From: Cyclospora cayetanensis
Lineage: Eukaryota > Apicomplexa > Conoidasida > Eucoccidiorida > Eimeriidae
Reading direction: 5' to 3'
Assembly (NCBI RefSeq): GCF_002999335.1
Contig: NW_020312657.1
Coordinates: 124,001 to 188,000, forward strand
DNA: 64,000 bases
Every line of letters starts with the position of its first letter. The stretch's first letter is position 1. Of the stretch, positions 36,842-49,437 are shown one piece after another. The notes beneath the pieces were generated by a model that did no database searches, was not told where the DNA came from, and saw nothing but the letters and a program-made list of their open reading frames with translations. The position numbers and the translations under genes are program-made.

Positions 36842-39832
36842 GAATGTGGCGGAGGAAAACTGCATTGCATAGGGCCTCCGCCTGTGCGAGATATTCAGTT
36901 CGCTTTTAACGAAAAGAATCAGGTCGCCTCACGATTTGCCGCCGTGTTCCTTAGCAGAACGAGACAGAGGCTCGTAGCGGAGTCTTGAGAGGGCGCTGTG
37001 GCGAAACTTTGCAACCTGCGGCTCTCGCACTCGGAAATGTGCGAGGCTTGCAACAATAGGTGCAGGAGGGGCGGACGGGGAAGGGGTAGGGATAGGCACA
37101 TTAATGATTCGTTCCTTCGGAGTGACAAATGGCCTCTGCCAGCAGGCACAAAACAAAGCACCACTGCAGGGAGGGGGCCGAAACTTCATGATAAGGGGCG
37201 TGCTGCTGCGCCTCTGAATGCTCAAGCGGTGCCTGCCTTCGATCTGTCGCTTTCCTTGTATGCCATGTATCCCCTTATGAACCTTTTCATCCCTCGTAGC
37301 TGGTTGTGCACGCTTGCTCGCCTGTGTGCCAGCCTTTTGCTTTCCCCTAGTTCTCGTAGTGAAGCCTCCTCTGGATGGCAATCGTTTTGGGCAGTAGTAT
37401 CGAGGTGCCTTTTGCTGGCCTCCCTCGTCATAAGGTTGGAATTTTCCGCCTAGGTCTGCTCTGTAGTCTGGTGCATTCCGCATCTAAGAGAACGCCGCTC
37501 GGTGTCGCTTCATCTACGATATCTGTGGGAAGACGCCTAGTTCCAAATTCGATGCAAATTTTCTAGAAATTCATTGCCAGTTTACCAAAAGAGCTGCCTT
37601 CTTCCCCTGCCTGCGCTCCTACGAGTTTCCGGCATGCAGGGAGAGGGGCAGCTGGGCTGCGCGTAGCTGCACCCTTTTAACACTCCGAGCAGTCACACGA
37701 TTTATACGTAGGACCTAGTGTGCGCGCACACACACACATACATACATGGCTGTACGTATCGAGCTAGCGGTATTTTCCAATAAACAAGATGTATGTAGAG
37801 ACAAAACGCCTGGTCCACCTATTAATAATGCCAAACTAAATCTGTCTGGTATGGAGGAAAATGCAAAGGGGTGCGCAGCCGGGTTTGGTGTTCGCAGGGT
37901 CAACTTGCCACATTCGTAGAGGAAAACGCCAATCAGACGAGGCAAGGCTTTCTCAGCTTGTGCAGGCTTTCAATAAAAGAGCCTCTACGGATAATGTGTT
38001 ATTTTGAGGAGCCACATCGCTCGGAATGCTCTGCGCTGGTTACACGAGACAGGTGAAAATGGCTGCACCTTTCCATTGCTTCACTTCCCCAATTTTCAAT
38101 GGCGCTTGGTGATACTGCATCACTACGACCCCAACAAATTCTGAAAACCAAGTCTGACGCTCAGGTACAGAGTTCCTATTTTTTGGCACTTTCTACCGCG
38201 CCTGCGATTAGTGGCGAACGCAAGGAAATAGGCCGCGTCCAGCGGACTGCCTTGCTTGCGGCAGGCTGCAGTAAGGCCTGCGGTGGGCTCAGCTGTGCAT
38301 GGGTGTTATTTTCTACCCTATGTATTTGGGTAACATTTTCCAGTAAAGTAATTGAACGACTGGTTTCCTCTAGGTTCACCTTTTGCACGGCAAAGTACTG
38401 CTAGCTTCATGCACACAGACTCAATATTGTATGCGTGCGCGCTAGGAAGTATCTGCAGCCACATGTGGTGAATTGACGTGCTCAGAGGTGCAGCAACAAA
38501 CACCCCAGCAGCCCTTCTCCGCTCTTGTTGGAGTCTCGAGGGCCGAGGGCAGAAAAGGGAGGAATGATTTATTTTAAAGAAACCTTGGTAGCGTTTGTTT
38601 AAGCTTCTATTGAGAATTTTTCTGTACGGATGCCTTTCATGGAGTGTTACAAGCACCGAACGATACGCGCTTACATGTTCGAGCACGTGCCCATATCTTG
38701 CAGCATCTCCCTGCCTCAGACCTGGGGAAAAAGGAAACCTCTGCGATGCTTGCTTGAAGGGTGGGCGGCCCTTTGTTGTTAGAAGCTCAGAACTACGCCA
38801 AGTGTAGGGAACACAACCTTTGGGCAGTGCGTCTGCACCCAGGATGAAACGATAATGACTCCCCGAACGTATTGACTGGCCAAGTTATGTGCAGATCTTG
38901 TCTCCTCACCGCAAATAAAATGCAGCACATTACGGCTTGCATAGCAATCAACCGAAATCTGCAAGGCAGATGTATTTTGCGAGCTCAAGCACTCCTATTT
39001 GTAAAGCTCATCGCGGTCCGGAAGCATAACTGCATCAAAAGATGCGGTCAAAACGAAAAACATGCGTGCAGAAACAGATGTACACGAGAACGTCGAAAAA
39101 CGTATCTGAGTAGAATCATGCAAAAGTACAGTCATTTTAAAACTTATTCAACGGGAAAGGAGACAAAATTCTGTAACATCGGCCCATCACTTCCCGAACG
39201 GACGAGCGAGGATCGGGCCACCTGCATCGAACTGGAGAGGTGAGCACAGAAAAAACTGCGACTAAGAACCTTCACACATAGGAAATGAAATTAATATTGG
39301 TTTATTTAGGTAGGTTTCTTGAGCTAGGAAAGGTTTTCGGGGGGGCTTTCCTCATGGACGGGCGCGTGAGTGCACTTCGTCCTGATATCCGCCGAACCAG
39401 TGACACCATAGAACCGACGCTAGCCCGTGTCTCCGGGCCGTTAGAAGGAGCGGGGGTAGGGGCCCTTGAATGATGTGCTCCTCTTGGCAGCTTTCCCTCC
39501 ACTCTTTTGCTGTACCCGGAACTATTTGGCTTGACTGACGCTTTTTGATGAAGGGTTTCGGCCGCAATCGCCTTTAGTGGCAAAGCCGCGCAAGGCCAAT
39601 TCTCATTGCCGCCATTGTGCAGAAATCACGCCTTCCCAACGAGATCCTGTATGTGCTAGAAGAGATTGCTCCTCATGCCCTAAGATCACAGACCTACGTT
39701 GCCTCCAATAGGCAGGCTATTTCTACCGCTAGGGCCATTCTCCAGATTGCAGCCTTCTCTCCGGTCTTGGTACGCACCCGTTCTCGCAATTCCTGCCTTG
39801 AAGAAGCTCCCACATCCCTGCGTTCTCAGGAG
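36842..39832. other. Gene-poor region with retroelement remnants
   Basis: Includes a 184-codon minus-strand open frame (36929-37483) of unknown identity, possibly a gag remnant because it lies directly below an LTR-like sequence (37565-37870), and otherwise unrecognised sequence. Confidence 0.4.
37565..37870 (-). mobile_element. LTR-like remnant, copy A
   Basis: Resembles sequences at 43350-43640 and 47395-47600 over a shared order of landmarks: a CTTCTTCCCC-like block, a CCGGCATG-like block, then CGTATCGAGCTAGCGGT (CGTATTGAGCTAACGCT in copy B). The copies are clearly related but diverged. Confidence 0.5.
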
Positions 39833-40687
39833 ATGGCGCTTTACGTTTTGGCCGTTTGTAGCGTTGGCCTTTTTCTAGTCGCTGAGCCTACGAATCAGGT
39901 GTCCTTCTCGAAGGCCAGAAGCGGAGCCTTTCTGTCTCCCGATGCAAGCAACGAATACGCCACCATCTTCTTAGGACAAGTCGAAGACGCCGATATGCAG
40001 CAAGAAGTCGAAGAAGACACAGATGCACTAGTAGAAGAAGCTACAGCAGAGGAACGATCCGTGCTTGCTTTCCTGCGCGACCAACACAATGCCCACAGGA
40101 ATGACAGCAGAGATGATGACGACTTGGGTGACAATGACTGGGACGATGAGGAACATGAAGAACTCATATACGTTTGCTTTGTTTCGAACGAAGGTGCTGA
40201 ATGGGCCTGTGCAAACAGGGCCCCCCAGCAGCAGTATCCCGGTGGCATGTATTGTCCTCACGACATGTGTTGCAGTGACACAGTATCCTACATGGGGAAA
40301 GTTGGAAAAATTTGTACCTCCGATGAATCGTTTTGTCAATCTTACAACGCTGAGTACTCCTACGGCCGCTGCACTTGCGAACATAAAGCAGCTGAATGCC
40401 CGCAAAACTCGTCTTGCAAAAACACTAAGAAGGGCTCTGGCTGCGAGTGTGACCACGGATACATCAAGGAAAATGGTAAATGTGTCAAGCGTGGATCCAC
40501 AGCCACATCTACCACCACAGCAGCAGCACCCCATGCATCTGGCAAGGCAGGCCCCTGCACAGCCACTGACTGCCGCCCTGGGTTTTGTAAGGTCGAGGAT
40601 GATGCGATAAGCTGCACCTGCGTGTCAGGGTATATTCCTAAAGAGGTTAATGGGAGGCCTGCCTGCGCGTATCCCTACGCAAACTAA
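39833..40687 (+). CDS. Secreted EGF-like protein, microneme-type
   Basis: 284-aa single-exon protein starting at MALYVLAVCSVGLFLVAEP, a good signal peptide. In-frame codons upstream (to 39617) are not needed. Then comes a strongly acidic part (residues ~50-120, including DDDDLGDNDWDDEEHEE). A Cys-rich segment follows, with two EGF-like modules at about 188-217 (ECPQNSSCKN through CECDHGYIKENGKC) and 240-280 (PCTATDCRPGFC through CTCVSGYIP). Secreted EGF-repeat proteins of coccidia are mostly microneme adhesins or partners of them. No transmembrane segment follows, so it would be soluble or held by a partner. A specific MIC number cannot be assigned. It is surrounded by retroelement debris but its frame is intact. 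Confidence 0.8.
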   Translation: MALYVLAVCSVGLFLVAEPTNQVSFSKARSGAFLSPDASNEYATIFLGQVEDADMQQEVEEDTDALVEEATAEERSVLAFLRDQHNAHRNDSRDDDDLGDNDWDDEEHEELIYVCFVSNEGAEWACANRAPQQQYPGGMYCPHDMCCSDTVSYMGKVGKICTSDESFCQSYNAEYSYGRCTCEHKAAECPQNSSCKNTKKGSGCECDHGYIKENGKCVKRGSTATSTTTAAAPHASGKAGPCTATDCRPGFCKVEDDAISCTCVSGYIPKEVNGRPACAYPYAN

Positions 40688-43349
40688 CGCAGGAGGGGCG
40701 GCCATCGAGTCTAGCAGATCCAGTGTTAAAATGAAGTATTCACCCTTGAGGCAAGGGTGCGAAATGGGAGCGAGTATATGAGTAAGAAAGAGGGCGAGAG
40801 TGAGAGAGGGGAAGGCGAACTCGGAGATTCGACACACGAGAAAAGTGAGAGCTCAGGGGCCCACGCAGTCATTGCTCCCCCGAGACCGGTCATTAGATTA
40901 ATGCGTAGTAATGGCAATCGTCTCGAAGGTACTATGATTCATGGGAAGTACGCCCGTGAGATCCATAGTAAGGAAATCATGAGAAGAAATGCATGTGTGG
41001 CGGATATGCAAGGATCGCCACCAAAGAGTAATTCCAGTAAAAACAGTTTCATGAAAAATCAGCCAGACAAATCGTCTCCACTTCTGCCTGTTCTGCAGCA
41101 CAATAGTGGGCAAAAGATGTCGAATAAGGCTTTGCCATGATGGGCTACAGAAAGCCATCTGATATCGTAGCAGCCCCCGTAAGAACAATAACCCCTTAGG
41201 GGTGTCAGGGGTTCCGCTTTGTACTTGCCCTGCTTGTCATATTTTCGACCTTTAAGCAGCATTTCAGTTTGCCAGTTGCTTTTTCGATCGAAAACAAACA
41301 GGTTCCCTCATGCGAACACGCATCTGCCACCAATTAAAGAGACCCCGTAGGAGCATTCAGTCGACCCCACAAGGTCTTGGCTGAGGAGTTTTCTATAGTG
41401 CCCGTACTCACACACTTCGCCACCTTTGTTTTTCCCCTAGATGTACCTTGTTAAAGACAGTCTGCCTAGTTCATCATTATGCTCTAAGAGTTGGGACTCC
41501 CAAAGCTAGGAAGCCGAAGGCATTGGCCTAGACATACAAGCACATCCGAATCTAGACGTTTTGCACTTGGATGTAGGAACACATGCATTCCATTGCTGTT
41601 CCTTCGTATCTCTCCTGCCTTCCCTCCATTGTTGTGACCCCCCCTAGCATCTTTCGGCATTAATGCAGCTGTTCCATTGCCTCGTTGCCTTCCTGTGTCG
41701 CCAGCTCTTTATCCATGTGCTACGTTTCGCCCTGTGTGTGCCTCGCTGTCTACGCCTACCACCACCCCGCTCTCATCTCGATGTTGGCCTGCTTACAAAA
41801 ATTACTGCATGAAATATGCAACGGCATCTCCCTGCCTCTAAGGAGACAACGTGAAACGGCAGTAGCCTGCTTGATAAGCGAGCGCGGGAAAGGGAGCGCC
41901 TTGTGCTTCGATACAAAATCGCAGTGGGCACTGGACACATGCCGAAAAAAAGGCAACCATGGAAAGTCGCATCACTCGCTTGCGTACTCCAACCCATGTG
42001 CACACACCATGAAAGTCGGAAGATCAAGTGTGCGTATGGGTCTATGTGTATGCATGTGTGTTTGGCGGGCTCTCGCACTCGATCCTTGCGCAGCAAGTTC
42101 CTTCTAAGTGTGTCCGTTCAATTTTCTTTCTCTGTAAGTGAGCTACTAGCCTGTATACTACCCTTTTGTGTTGCTCCTATATCCATGCCTCTGAGCCGGC
42201 GGTAGCTGCTTTCTTTTGCTGCTTCCCCACGAAGATGTGTCGCAAAGGGACAACCGGGGATCAGACGCTACATAAGGCCAAGGCTATAGTTTTAGCACCT
42301 CCTACTGCATGCACCACTTTTACTCAATTGAAAATTCGTGAAAACTTGGCTGATGGGGTTGGTTGTTAATGTGTGCAAATTCTTTAAAATAAGGCCAATC
42401 AGCTCCACACAGCAACAATGAACTCTGTGTATCTTCTTACGAAGCTGCAGTGTGCGGCTTGGAGCGAATAAATACATAATCCGAACGCCAGGAGTGCGCG
42501 GTCCCATGCACGCCCCGCGCGGCCGGTCTATGCCAGTGGCCGCAGGCTGCCGGGTTATGACTGGAAGGAAAGAAAGCATTCCTTGCGAGCGACGACAGCC
42601 TGGAACCTTTTACACGTTTGCTGCTAGCCTATACAACATGGGCTTTCCCGCGGACACCCCGGTAGCAGCGCGCACCAGCTTGCTGAAGAGTGCCGGGCCT
42701 GGAACGCGCCCAGCGCTTTTGCAGTGGAAGGCCGCAAGAAAGGCAGACAGTAGCAAACGTTTTACGTGAAGGCAGCTCAGGAATGTACAGCTACAAAAAC
42801 GGAGAAATCGCTGAAGAAGCAAGACATATTTCACAGGAGGAGCGGGTCAAGGCTTGTGCAGCAGGGAAAACGGAGGATAGACAGGCAGAGGCTTACGCGA
42901 CCAGGGGCAGTGTGAAGGACGGCAGAAACAGGCACAAGCAAACACAAAAGAGGCTTTATGCAGCCGAAGGCACAGATCACAACAAACAGCGAATCATTGT
43001 CTCCCGGGCAAAGTGAATCACCAGGAGGGGAAGGAGCAGACGCCAGTGCGGCAATGATTTCGCCTACAAACACTACGACGCGCAAATCTTACGGCTACCG
43101 CAAGGTTAGTGTGTATGTACGTTTACCTGAGCCCTTAGCGCCTCTGCCGCCCTCTTTGTCTCGCGGTCTTTTACCCTGCTTCCCCTCATCAAGGGCACTC
43201 TATGCCCTTCTTTTCCTGGTGCATCATGGCGCTTCTCTAGGAAATTGAGAAAACATATCTATATTGTAAGACTCTGTCTAAGGTCTTTATAATGAGGCAC
43301 TTCACCCTAATTTACTGGAAAATAAAGGGTAAGCTATGGAGTGTTCTTT
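40688..43349. other. Gene-poor region with possible integrase debris
   Basis: No intact gene was recognised. Minus-strand frames at 40898-41262 contain short integrase-like strings (KYDKQGKYKAEPLTP; DFLTMDLTGVLP). A plus-strand frame ends at a good donor (CGCAAG|GTTAGT at 43105) and could be an isolated exon. Confidence 0.35.
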
Positions 43350-43640
43350 GATAGAGAGATTCCTTCTTTCCTTCCCCACGCGTCTCGGATCTCCGACATG
43401 ATTGAAGAGGGAGAGCTAAGGTGCGTGTTGCTGCATTATCTTAGCATTCCCACCATTCGCTTGCACAAGTCGCGTATCGCGTAGCGCACATGCACACAAC
43501 ATTCGTCTTATCGTATTGAGCTAACGCTGCTTTGCAATATACAAGACATGCAAAAATAGAACCAGATGATTCATTCCTTATTAACTCTACTAAAATATAT
43601 GATTATACGTGAAAATTGCTCAAGGGCAGCTTTGTTTTCC
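43350..43640 (-). mobile_element. LTR-like remnant, copy B (3' side)
   Basis: Lies below the integrase remnant and shares landmark blocks with copies A and C. Element ends were not resolved. Confidence 0.5.
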
Positions 43641-43754
43641 ACATTGTCTCCTACGGTGGTACTCCACCGATTGTTACGTTTGGCGAAACCGCATCCTGGG
43701 GGACAATTGAAGCTTCCAAACATGCGTTAAATAATTGAACGACGTCTGAGCGTT

Positions 43755-43870
43755 GATAAAGCTGGAGCAAAGGATGACATGGGCATATTCGCTGAGTCTA
43801 TCGACAGGCAAGTAGATGGTATCCCGCCCTGTGACCCTCGCCAGTGAGGCATCAAAATCTTAATCCAGAT
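43755..43870 (-). pseudogene. Integrase catalytic-core remnant
   Basis: Frame reading DTIYLPVDRLSEYAHVIL matches the VDRLSK-AHFI signature of gypsy/chromovirus integrases. One in-frame stop occurs just upstream. Confidence 0.75.
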
Positions 43871-44173
43871 GAGTCTAAATTCTAACAGGAACTGAAAGGT
43901 TTTGCAAAGGACCGGGCATATGTGAACTGAGCGGCTTGAGCTACTGACGATCTGGACATGACAGTGCACGGTCTCTGTTGCGAGAGGCATATCAAGCCAC
44001 CAGACGGATCATGGAAGCTTTCGCAGTAGAGGGCCAATACTAGAATGGCCCACAAAACCATGATCGTATGAAACGCACAAAGAGGGGCTGCAGAGCAAAT
44101 TACAATTTACAAGCGACCAAGGCCGTGCTGCTTTACCCTTTTGCCATGTAAATTTTTGGCAATGGTAGCAAAA

Positions 44174-44593
44174 TCATGGTGTCAAATGCTCAAGACTCAT
44201 GCAGCTTCGCCAGAAACCGTGGATTATCACAGACAGGAGTGGCTGCATTGCACAATGGTCAATCGGTGGGGGGTCTCGGGTGCGTGTTGGCCAACGCAAG
44301 TGAGTGCCCTTCGTATGCTTAATTGTATAGTCATTGTGCACGAGACGCCGAAACCAGCGAACAGCTCTAGCATTGCCAAAGTTTTGAATACTGTTTGTGA
44401 GGTGCATCAAACACTCATGTTCGGTCGGGACAGTAGTATAACAGCCGTATATGTTTGGTGAAGCGATGAGAGTGAAAAGTAACAATTGGTGCCGTGAAAA
44501 GCATGCAGATCGCTGGCAGAGCTCTAAAACCATCGCAGCATCACTAGCATTGGTTGATGGTAATTCATGAGCTTTACGATTGAGCAGTACCAA
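44174..44593 (-). pseudogene. RNase H-like remnant of the retroelement
   Basis: Open 139-codon frame with TVPTEHECL, RAVRWFRRLVHNDYTIKHTK and a degraded ADALSR-like tail, as at the end of gypsy RNase H. Confidence 0.65.
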
Positions 44594-44962
44594 TGCCGGA
44601 GGAGTTGAAGGCCGGGGCTATGTGTCCCTGGCGCTGCATCAGCCTCCGCTGTTAAGGTCACATACTGCATTTCTTGAAGTATATCAGGAAAAAAAGTAGC
44701 AATCCAAGCAAATTCATGGATGAGACTACGATATTACGATGCGAGGTCATGGTACTTTGCAGCAGATTTTGCAAGTGCGTATATGTAAAGATCACGCCCT
44801 GATAGCTTTAGTTTTTGCCGGATCTAAATCAATTCCTGCAGCCGAAACAAGGGTTCCAGTTAGCACGTTCAGAACGCGTGCATACCACCCTGTACCACTA
44901 CTTCGCTCGCAAATAGCTGAATTGGATGCGGTAGGCGCTGCTGCTGCTTTTCAACATTCCAG

Positions 44963-45110
44963 CTAAAGTTTGATGTCATCCATGTAGACAGCCATCCACC
45001 CCTGCCTGATACCGTCATCATCCCAATCCCAGTCAGCCTGCTGTCTTAGTTTAAATAGAGTATTAGCAAGGTCAAACGGCATGTCGGTATACTCGAGCTC
45101 GCGACTGCGA
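44963..45110 (-). pseudogene. Reverse transcriptase fragment with YMDD
   Basis: EYTDMPFDLANTLF followed after ~25 residues by VYMDDIKL and a stop. This matches the MPFGL-NAP and YVDD blocks of Ty3/gypsy reverse transcriptases, with the catalytic Asp pair kept. Confidence 0.8.
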
Positions 45111-46009
45111 GTGTGAAACGCCGTTTTGTGCCTGACACCAAAGTGAACTGGGATTTGTGAGAAAGTGTGTGCAAAGCAGCGTTTTGCCTAATTGTTAATT
45201 TATGAAAGCGGTCCATTGCTTTTCGAGCTAGACGTATTGGGAACGTTTGCCCCACATTTATGCTGTCCAGGTGCTAGGACCTAGCATATGTGCCACTATC
45301 CGTCCTCTGGCACCACCATTGGGTTATGTGCAAAGGAGCCGGTCGATTCCTGCATTTCGCCTTTTTAAAGATATTACATGCGTGCCAATCATTCCCCTCC
45401 TCGCACTACGGAGGCTTTGAAACCGCGGAACATAGCATTTGTGGGCCCGATGAATAGCTTGCTACGGTGCGCGGTTTACCAACAGGTGGCCATCCTGCTG
45501 GCAGTTTGCCCTCTTCTGTGACGTACGCGAACACTTTCTTGATATCTGTATATTCTTGCCATTCTTCCACTGTGAATTCAACCGGATTTCCTAAGCAAGA
45601 ACCAGATGCACAGCCATTAAGACGGGTTGTGTCCTCAGAGCCATCTTCTCATCCGGCGCTGCGTAGCTCCTGACATGGGAGACTCCGCTCCATCCTTTTG
45701 CAAAACAAACTCTTCTTCGCTTACTATAGATGAAGTGGGTGTTGTTGAAGAGACCAATAGGTATTTTTTCCCAGCGCTTCCCGGTACACTATCCTCCACA
45801 GCGCGCTGCTCTGGATGTATTCGCGTCTTCCAATGGCTCTTCCATGCAGAGAAGTCCATAATGGTGCTTAAGTCCAATGAAAAGGTCATGCCATGCTGAT
45901 ATAATTCAACTCAAAATTTAAGTGGTACTTAAGTTCCGTAGCCTTGCCAATCCCTGCGTTCTGCCGCCAATCACCAATCGTATGTCTTTGGACTGCGCTT
46001 GTGAATGCA

Positions 46010-46090
46010 CAAGCAATTCGAGCTTTTTTGTTCTTCTCCAATGGCAAGCCCACTTCATGTCCAGTATCAAGTAGCGCTATAATTTCTTGA
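46010..46090 (-). pseudogene. Retropepsin fragment
   Basis: IIALLDTGHEVGLPLE carries the DTG active-site triad of retroviral-type aspartic proteases. Confidence 0.7.
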
Positions 46091-47394
46091 TCATTAGTGT
46101 AAGCTCGTGTGAGCGCAACGTGTCAGCGCAGAATCGACACCGTGATGTGTCTTCAACTGCGGATCTTTCCTTCGAAACCCTCTTTACTACGCGGCAGCAT
46201 GCGTATGGAGCCTCTGTTTGTCCTGATGAGCCTTCTTTGCTCGCCACGTAGCCTGCTTTCTTTCCTTTCAACCGCGTTGTACAAGTTTTGCTTTTTAGGT
46301 TCGTGCAGTTCTGGATTATACAGCCCGAGTCCCCAGAATAGAAGCAGGCATGCCACTTCAGAGGCTATCTAGGGCGGCTAACAAACGCGGGCGCTTTTTT
46401 ATTTTCTTCCATTGCTAGCCTGTAACTGTATTCTAGGGCCAATTGACACAGCCACCAAATCCATTTAATCTTATTCCCCATCCTCTTTCTATCACAAAAA
46501 CACACTCTTGCGCTCATCTGCTTTTATAGTCTTTAGTAGTACCTTATTTGTAAAGCCTCGCTAGTGGGCTGGCTGATGGTAGTGTCGCTTCCCGTTTTGC
46601 AAAACCTGATGAGGCACTTCCGGTAGACCTGAGACACCACTGATAAAGCACTTGTTCGCCTACATTTCGGCTTTTGTGAGCCAAATTCTCATATTTCTCG
46701 ACATACGGATTTGTTGATAGATTCCCCTACTTTAGCTTGCTGGATTCTTGAAATGTTCGTTGTTGAGCTGATCTGGGCATAGACTGATGAGTCACAGGGC
46801 CTTTGCCACAACCTGAAATGCAAGGATTCTTGTAGGAAGCCGACTTTCTTTGCACGGGCATGGCCACTATTGAAGAGCCTCCCCCTCCATAGCATGTCAC
46901 AAAAGCGGCTGTTATCGCTGATCTAGCGAAGACAAAGCGAAGTACATCTCGAAACAGCCGATGGACTCGTTAAGCCCTTGCCGTTCCTTTCGACCGTCAT
47001 GCTTTTCTGGTGGACATGCCGCGTAGACGCAACTATCAAGATTCTATTGGTCGTCCAGTCATGCTCATTCTACCACCTGTGAAGGTACCGCATTTACATC
47101 GGCTTTGAAATCGGCCTGTGCCGCCCTAACAGGTGTTGTACCACTGTGAGCTTCCATCATTAGAGAGTCTGTTGCCTCCAGTATGCTGCCAGCGAAATTA
47201 AGTCGTTGAGTAACCCAACAATATTCGAAATTCAACAGTCGTTGTGGGCAAATGTAAAATCCCACAGCATATAGGGCTATCGGACGAGCGGAGGGTAGCC
47301 GCATTGAACCAAGTGGCACTACCAGCAGCAGCACACTATCGAAGGTCGTAGGTGGAAGGGACTGAGCACTAGACTCCGCAAAAATCTAGTAGAA

Positions 47395-47600
47395 ATGGTT
47401 TGAGGGTTTGCAAAAGATATTTCCCCTCTGGTTCCTTGCCTTCTCCGCAGTTCCCGGCATGAAAGGAGAGAGAGCCAGGGTGTGCCTAGCTGCACCCTAC
47501 AACCACTCTGAGACTCTACAGCTACCATAGATAGCGCCCGAACCACAAAGCATTTCGTTCCCTTGTACTGAGCTAGCAGTACTCTGCGGCATGTGCGGTG
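47395..47600 (-). mobile_element. LTR-like remnant, copy C (5' side)
   Basis: Same landmark order as copy A (TTCCCGGCATG, CTAGCTGCACCCT, GAGCTAGCAGTA) at the upstream end of the degraded pol region. Confidence 0.5.
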
Positions 47601-49437
47601 TACGAGCCTACAAACTCTTGAGTAGATTCTCTACGAACTCTTGAGTAGACTTCCTACAAACTCCTAAGGCAGTAAAACGAGGGCACCAGGACCCTTTGAG
47701 TGTAGCGCACCCGCCCGAGTTACGCTGTGATGGGTCGTAGAGGGCAGCAAAAAGGTGGGGGGCTGTTCTAAAATATTCAGTTATCCCCCATGTCTACGTA
47801 TTGAGTTTGGAATCACGAGTGTCTTCATGGGAGCCTAATGCGTAGAGCGTTAAGAGGCCGCAGTGTACTTCAGCCAGCTACAAGCGAAGCACGCTGAAAG
47901 TAGCATTTCAGGCAGGGTTTGGATTTAGAGGTCCCCCGCAGCGTGACACCATGCGAGCTGCTGTGAGCGCACTGCACATGGAGATTTTGAAATGCTCATC
48001 ACAGCACATGGAGATTTTGAAATGCTCATAAAAATAGATGCGCAGTAGAGCACCTACTCTGCTAGGAACGGTAGAGCGACGCACCCGCTGCCCGCGGGAA
48101 AGAGCGAGCATCCCAGAATGCCTCAAAGCGGCAAAAGAATTAAACCTTTATAAATGCACTTTGGCATATTTGAAAGCTTACGGCGAATCGCATTGCTCCA
48201 CAAAGGGGGCCCGACATGCACCAACGCGTGCCGAGTCAGAGACTAGGGGCAATCTTGTACTCTATTGAGCGAGCGAATTTTGCGATTTGCGGCTTAATTG
48301 GGCTGGAATTTTAATTTTGAAGTATACAATATGATGTCGCCATGCGGAGACGAGGCAGAACATCCTTCGTAAGCCCCTCTCTCCCCTACCCACCCTAAAT
48401 TGCGAGCCAGCGTCTTGCGCTGCTACAGTGCATGCGCGCCTCTTGTGCCGCTGACGCAAAACCCCAAATCGTAAACCCTTACAACAGTTTTCTTTTGCTT
48501 TTGTGTCGCTTGCTGCCTCTCGTAGAGTTGCACCCCCTCTGCTGCAGCGGCAATACGCCATCCGCTGCAGCGGTGCAGCAGACTCTTCACATGCCTAAAT
48601 GCCGCATGCTGGCTGCTGCTGCTGTTACCGCGTCCTCTTCCTAAGGCATGCTCTGTTTTCTTTTGATTATTCATTTCGAGTAGAGAGGGACCGCGACGTT
48701 GAGAACGTCTCGGCGATTAGCTGCAGACGCAGCTGTGGTACCCCTGCACCAGCACCCAACAGCTGTTTGTTCGTCAACACGGAGGCATTCGGTTCTTGCA
48801 AAGAGGCGTCTCGCCAACGAGGCCTTTTGCTGCTGTTTGCAGCTCTGGACGCTTCGTGCAGTAGCAGCAAAGCGCTCCTGCGCGCACTGCTGCTGCAGCG
48901 ATAAAAGACTCAGCCTGCGCAGTCTCCTCAGCATATTTACGTTGGATACTCCTCTTCGCTTTACAACCGACTCCATCCTTCCCGATCTTGGTGGCCTCGT
49001 GATTTCCTTCATTAGAGGCTGTGATAGTAGCGGCATCAGCGGTGGTACCAACCGCTGCATCTCACGTTGTACATCCATCCACATACAAATACATATATAT
49101 GCATGCATGCGTACACACTCACACAAGCGTGCGTCCTGCCCTTGGAGAGAGTTTGTTGAGCAGCCTTTTTGGAGAAGAAGGTGTCTGAGATCGAGATATA
49201 AGTACACATATATATATATTTAGGAGCCATCGCTGTCACCTCGAAGGCGCAGAAGACGCAGCCCATCCACACAGCTGCAGCGGCTTTGGTGCGGCGTGTG
49301 CAGCAGCCGACGAGGTATGCTTTTCGGAGGGGAGGGAAGCAGCAGCAGGAGCTGCTGCTGCTGTAGGGGGATCTGATATAGCCTCATGAGTACCTGCTGC
49401 AGCAGCAGCAACAGCAGCAGCAACAGCAGCACGTCAA
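47601..49437. other. Intergenic / 5' region of the ApiAP2 gene
   Basis: No recognised protein. It contains a near-perfect 26-bp duplication (47974-47999 and 48004-48029) and short TA-rich tracts. Upstream exons of the ApiAP2 gene may lie here. Confidence 0.4.
47974..48029. repeat. 26-bp direct duplication
   Basis: Two identical copies containing CATGGAGATTTTGAAATG, period 30 bp, separated by 4 bases. Confidence 0.9.

Larger units (their letters stand above)
43350..47600 (-). mobile_element. Degenerate Ty3/gypsy LTR retrotransposon (chromovirus-like)
   Basis: Minus-strand pol order is preserved from high to low coordinates: an aspartic protease motif (ALLDTGHEVGL, ~46040-46086), reverse transcriptase with MPFDLAN and the YMDD box (44963-45100), an RNase H-like block (RAVRWFRRL, DYTIKHTKGT; ~44265-44455) and integrase core (DTIYLPVDRLSEYAHVI; ~43755-43870). 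Stops and frame changes between them show it is not functional. LTR-like sequence lies on both sides (43350-43640; 47395-47600). Protease-RT-RNase H-integrase order identifies Ty3/gypsy rather than copia. Chromovirus-like elements have been reported in Eimeria. Confidence 0.8.
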
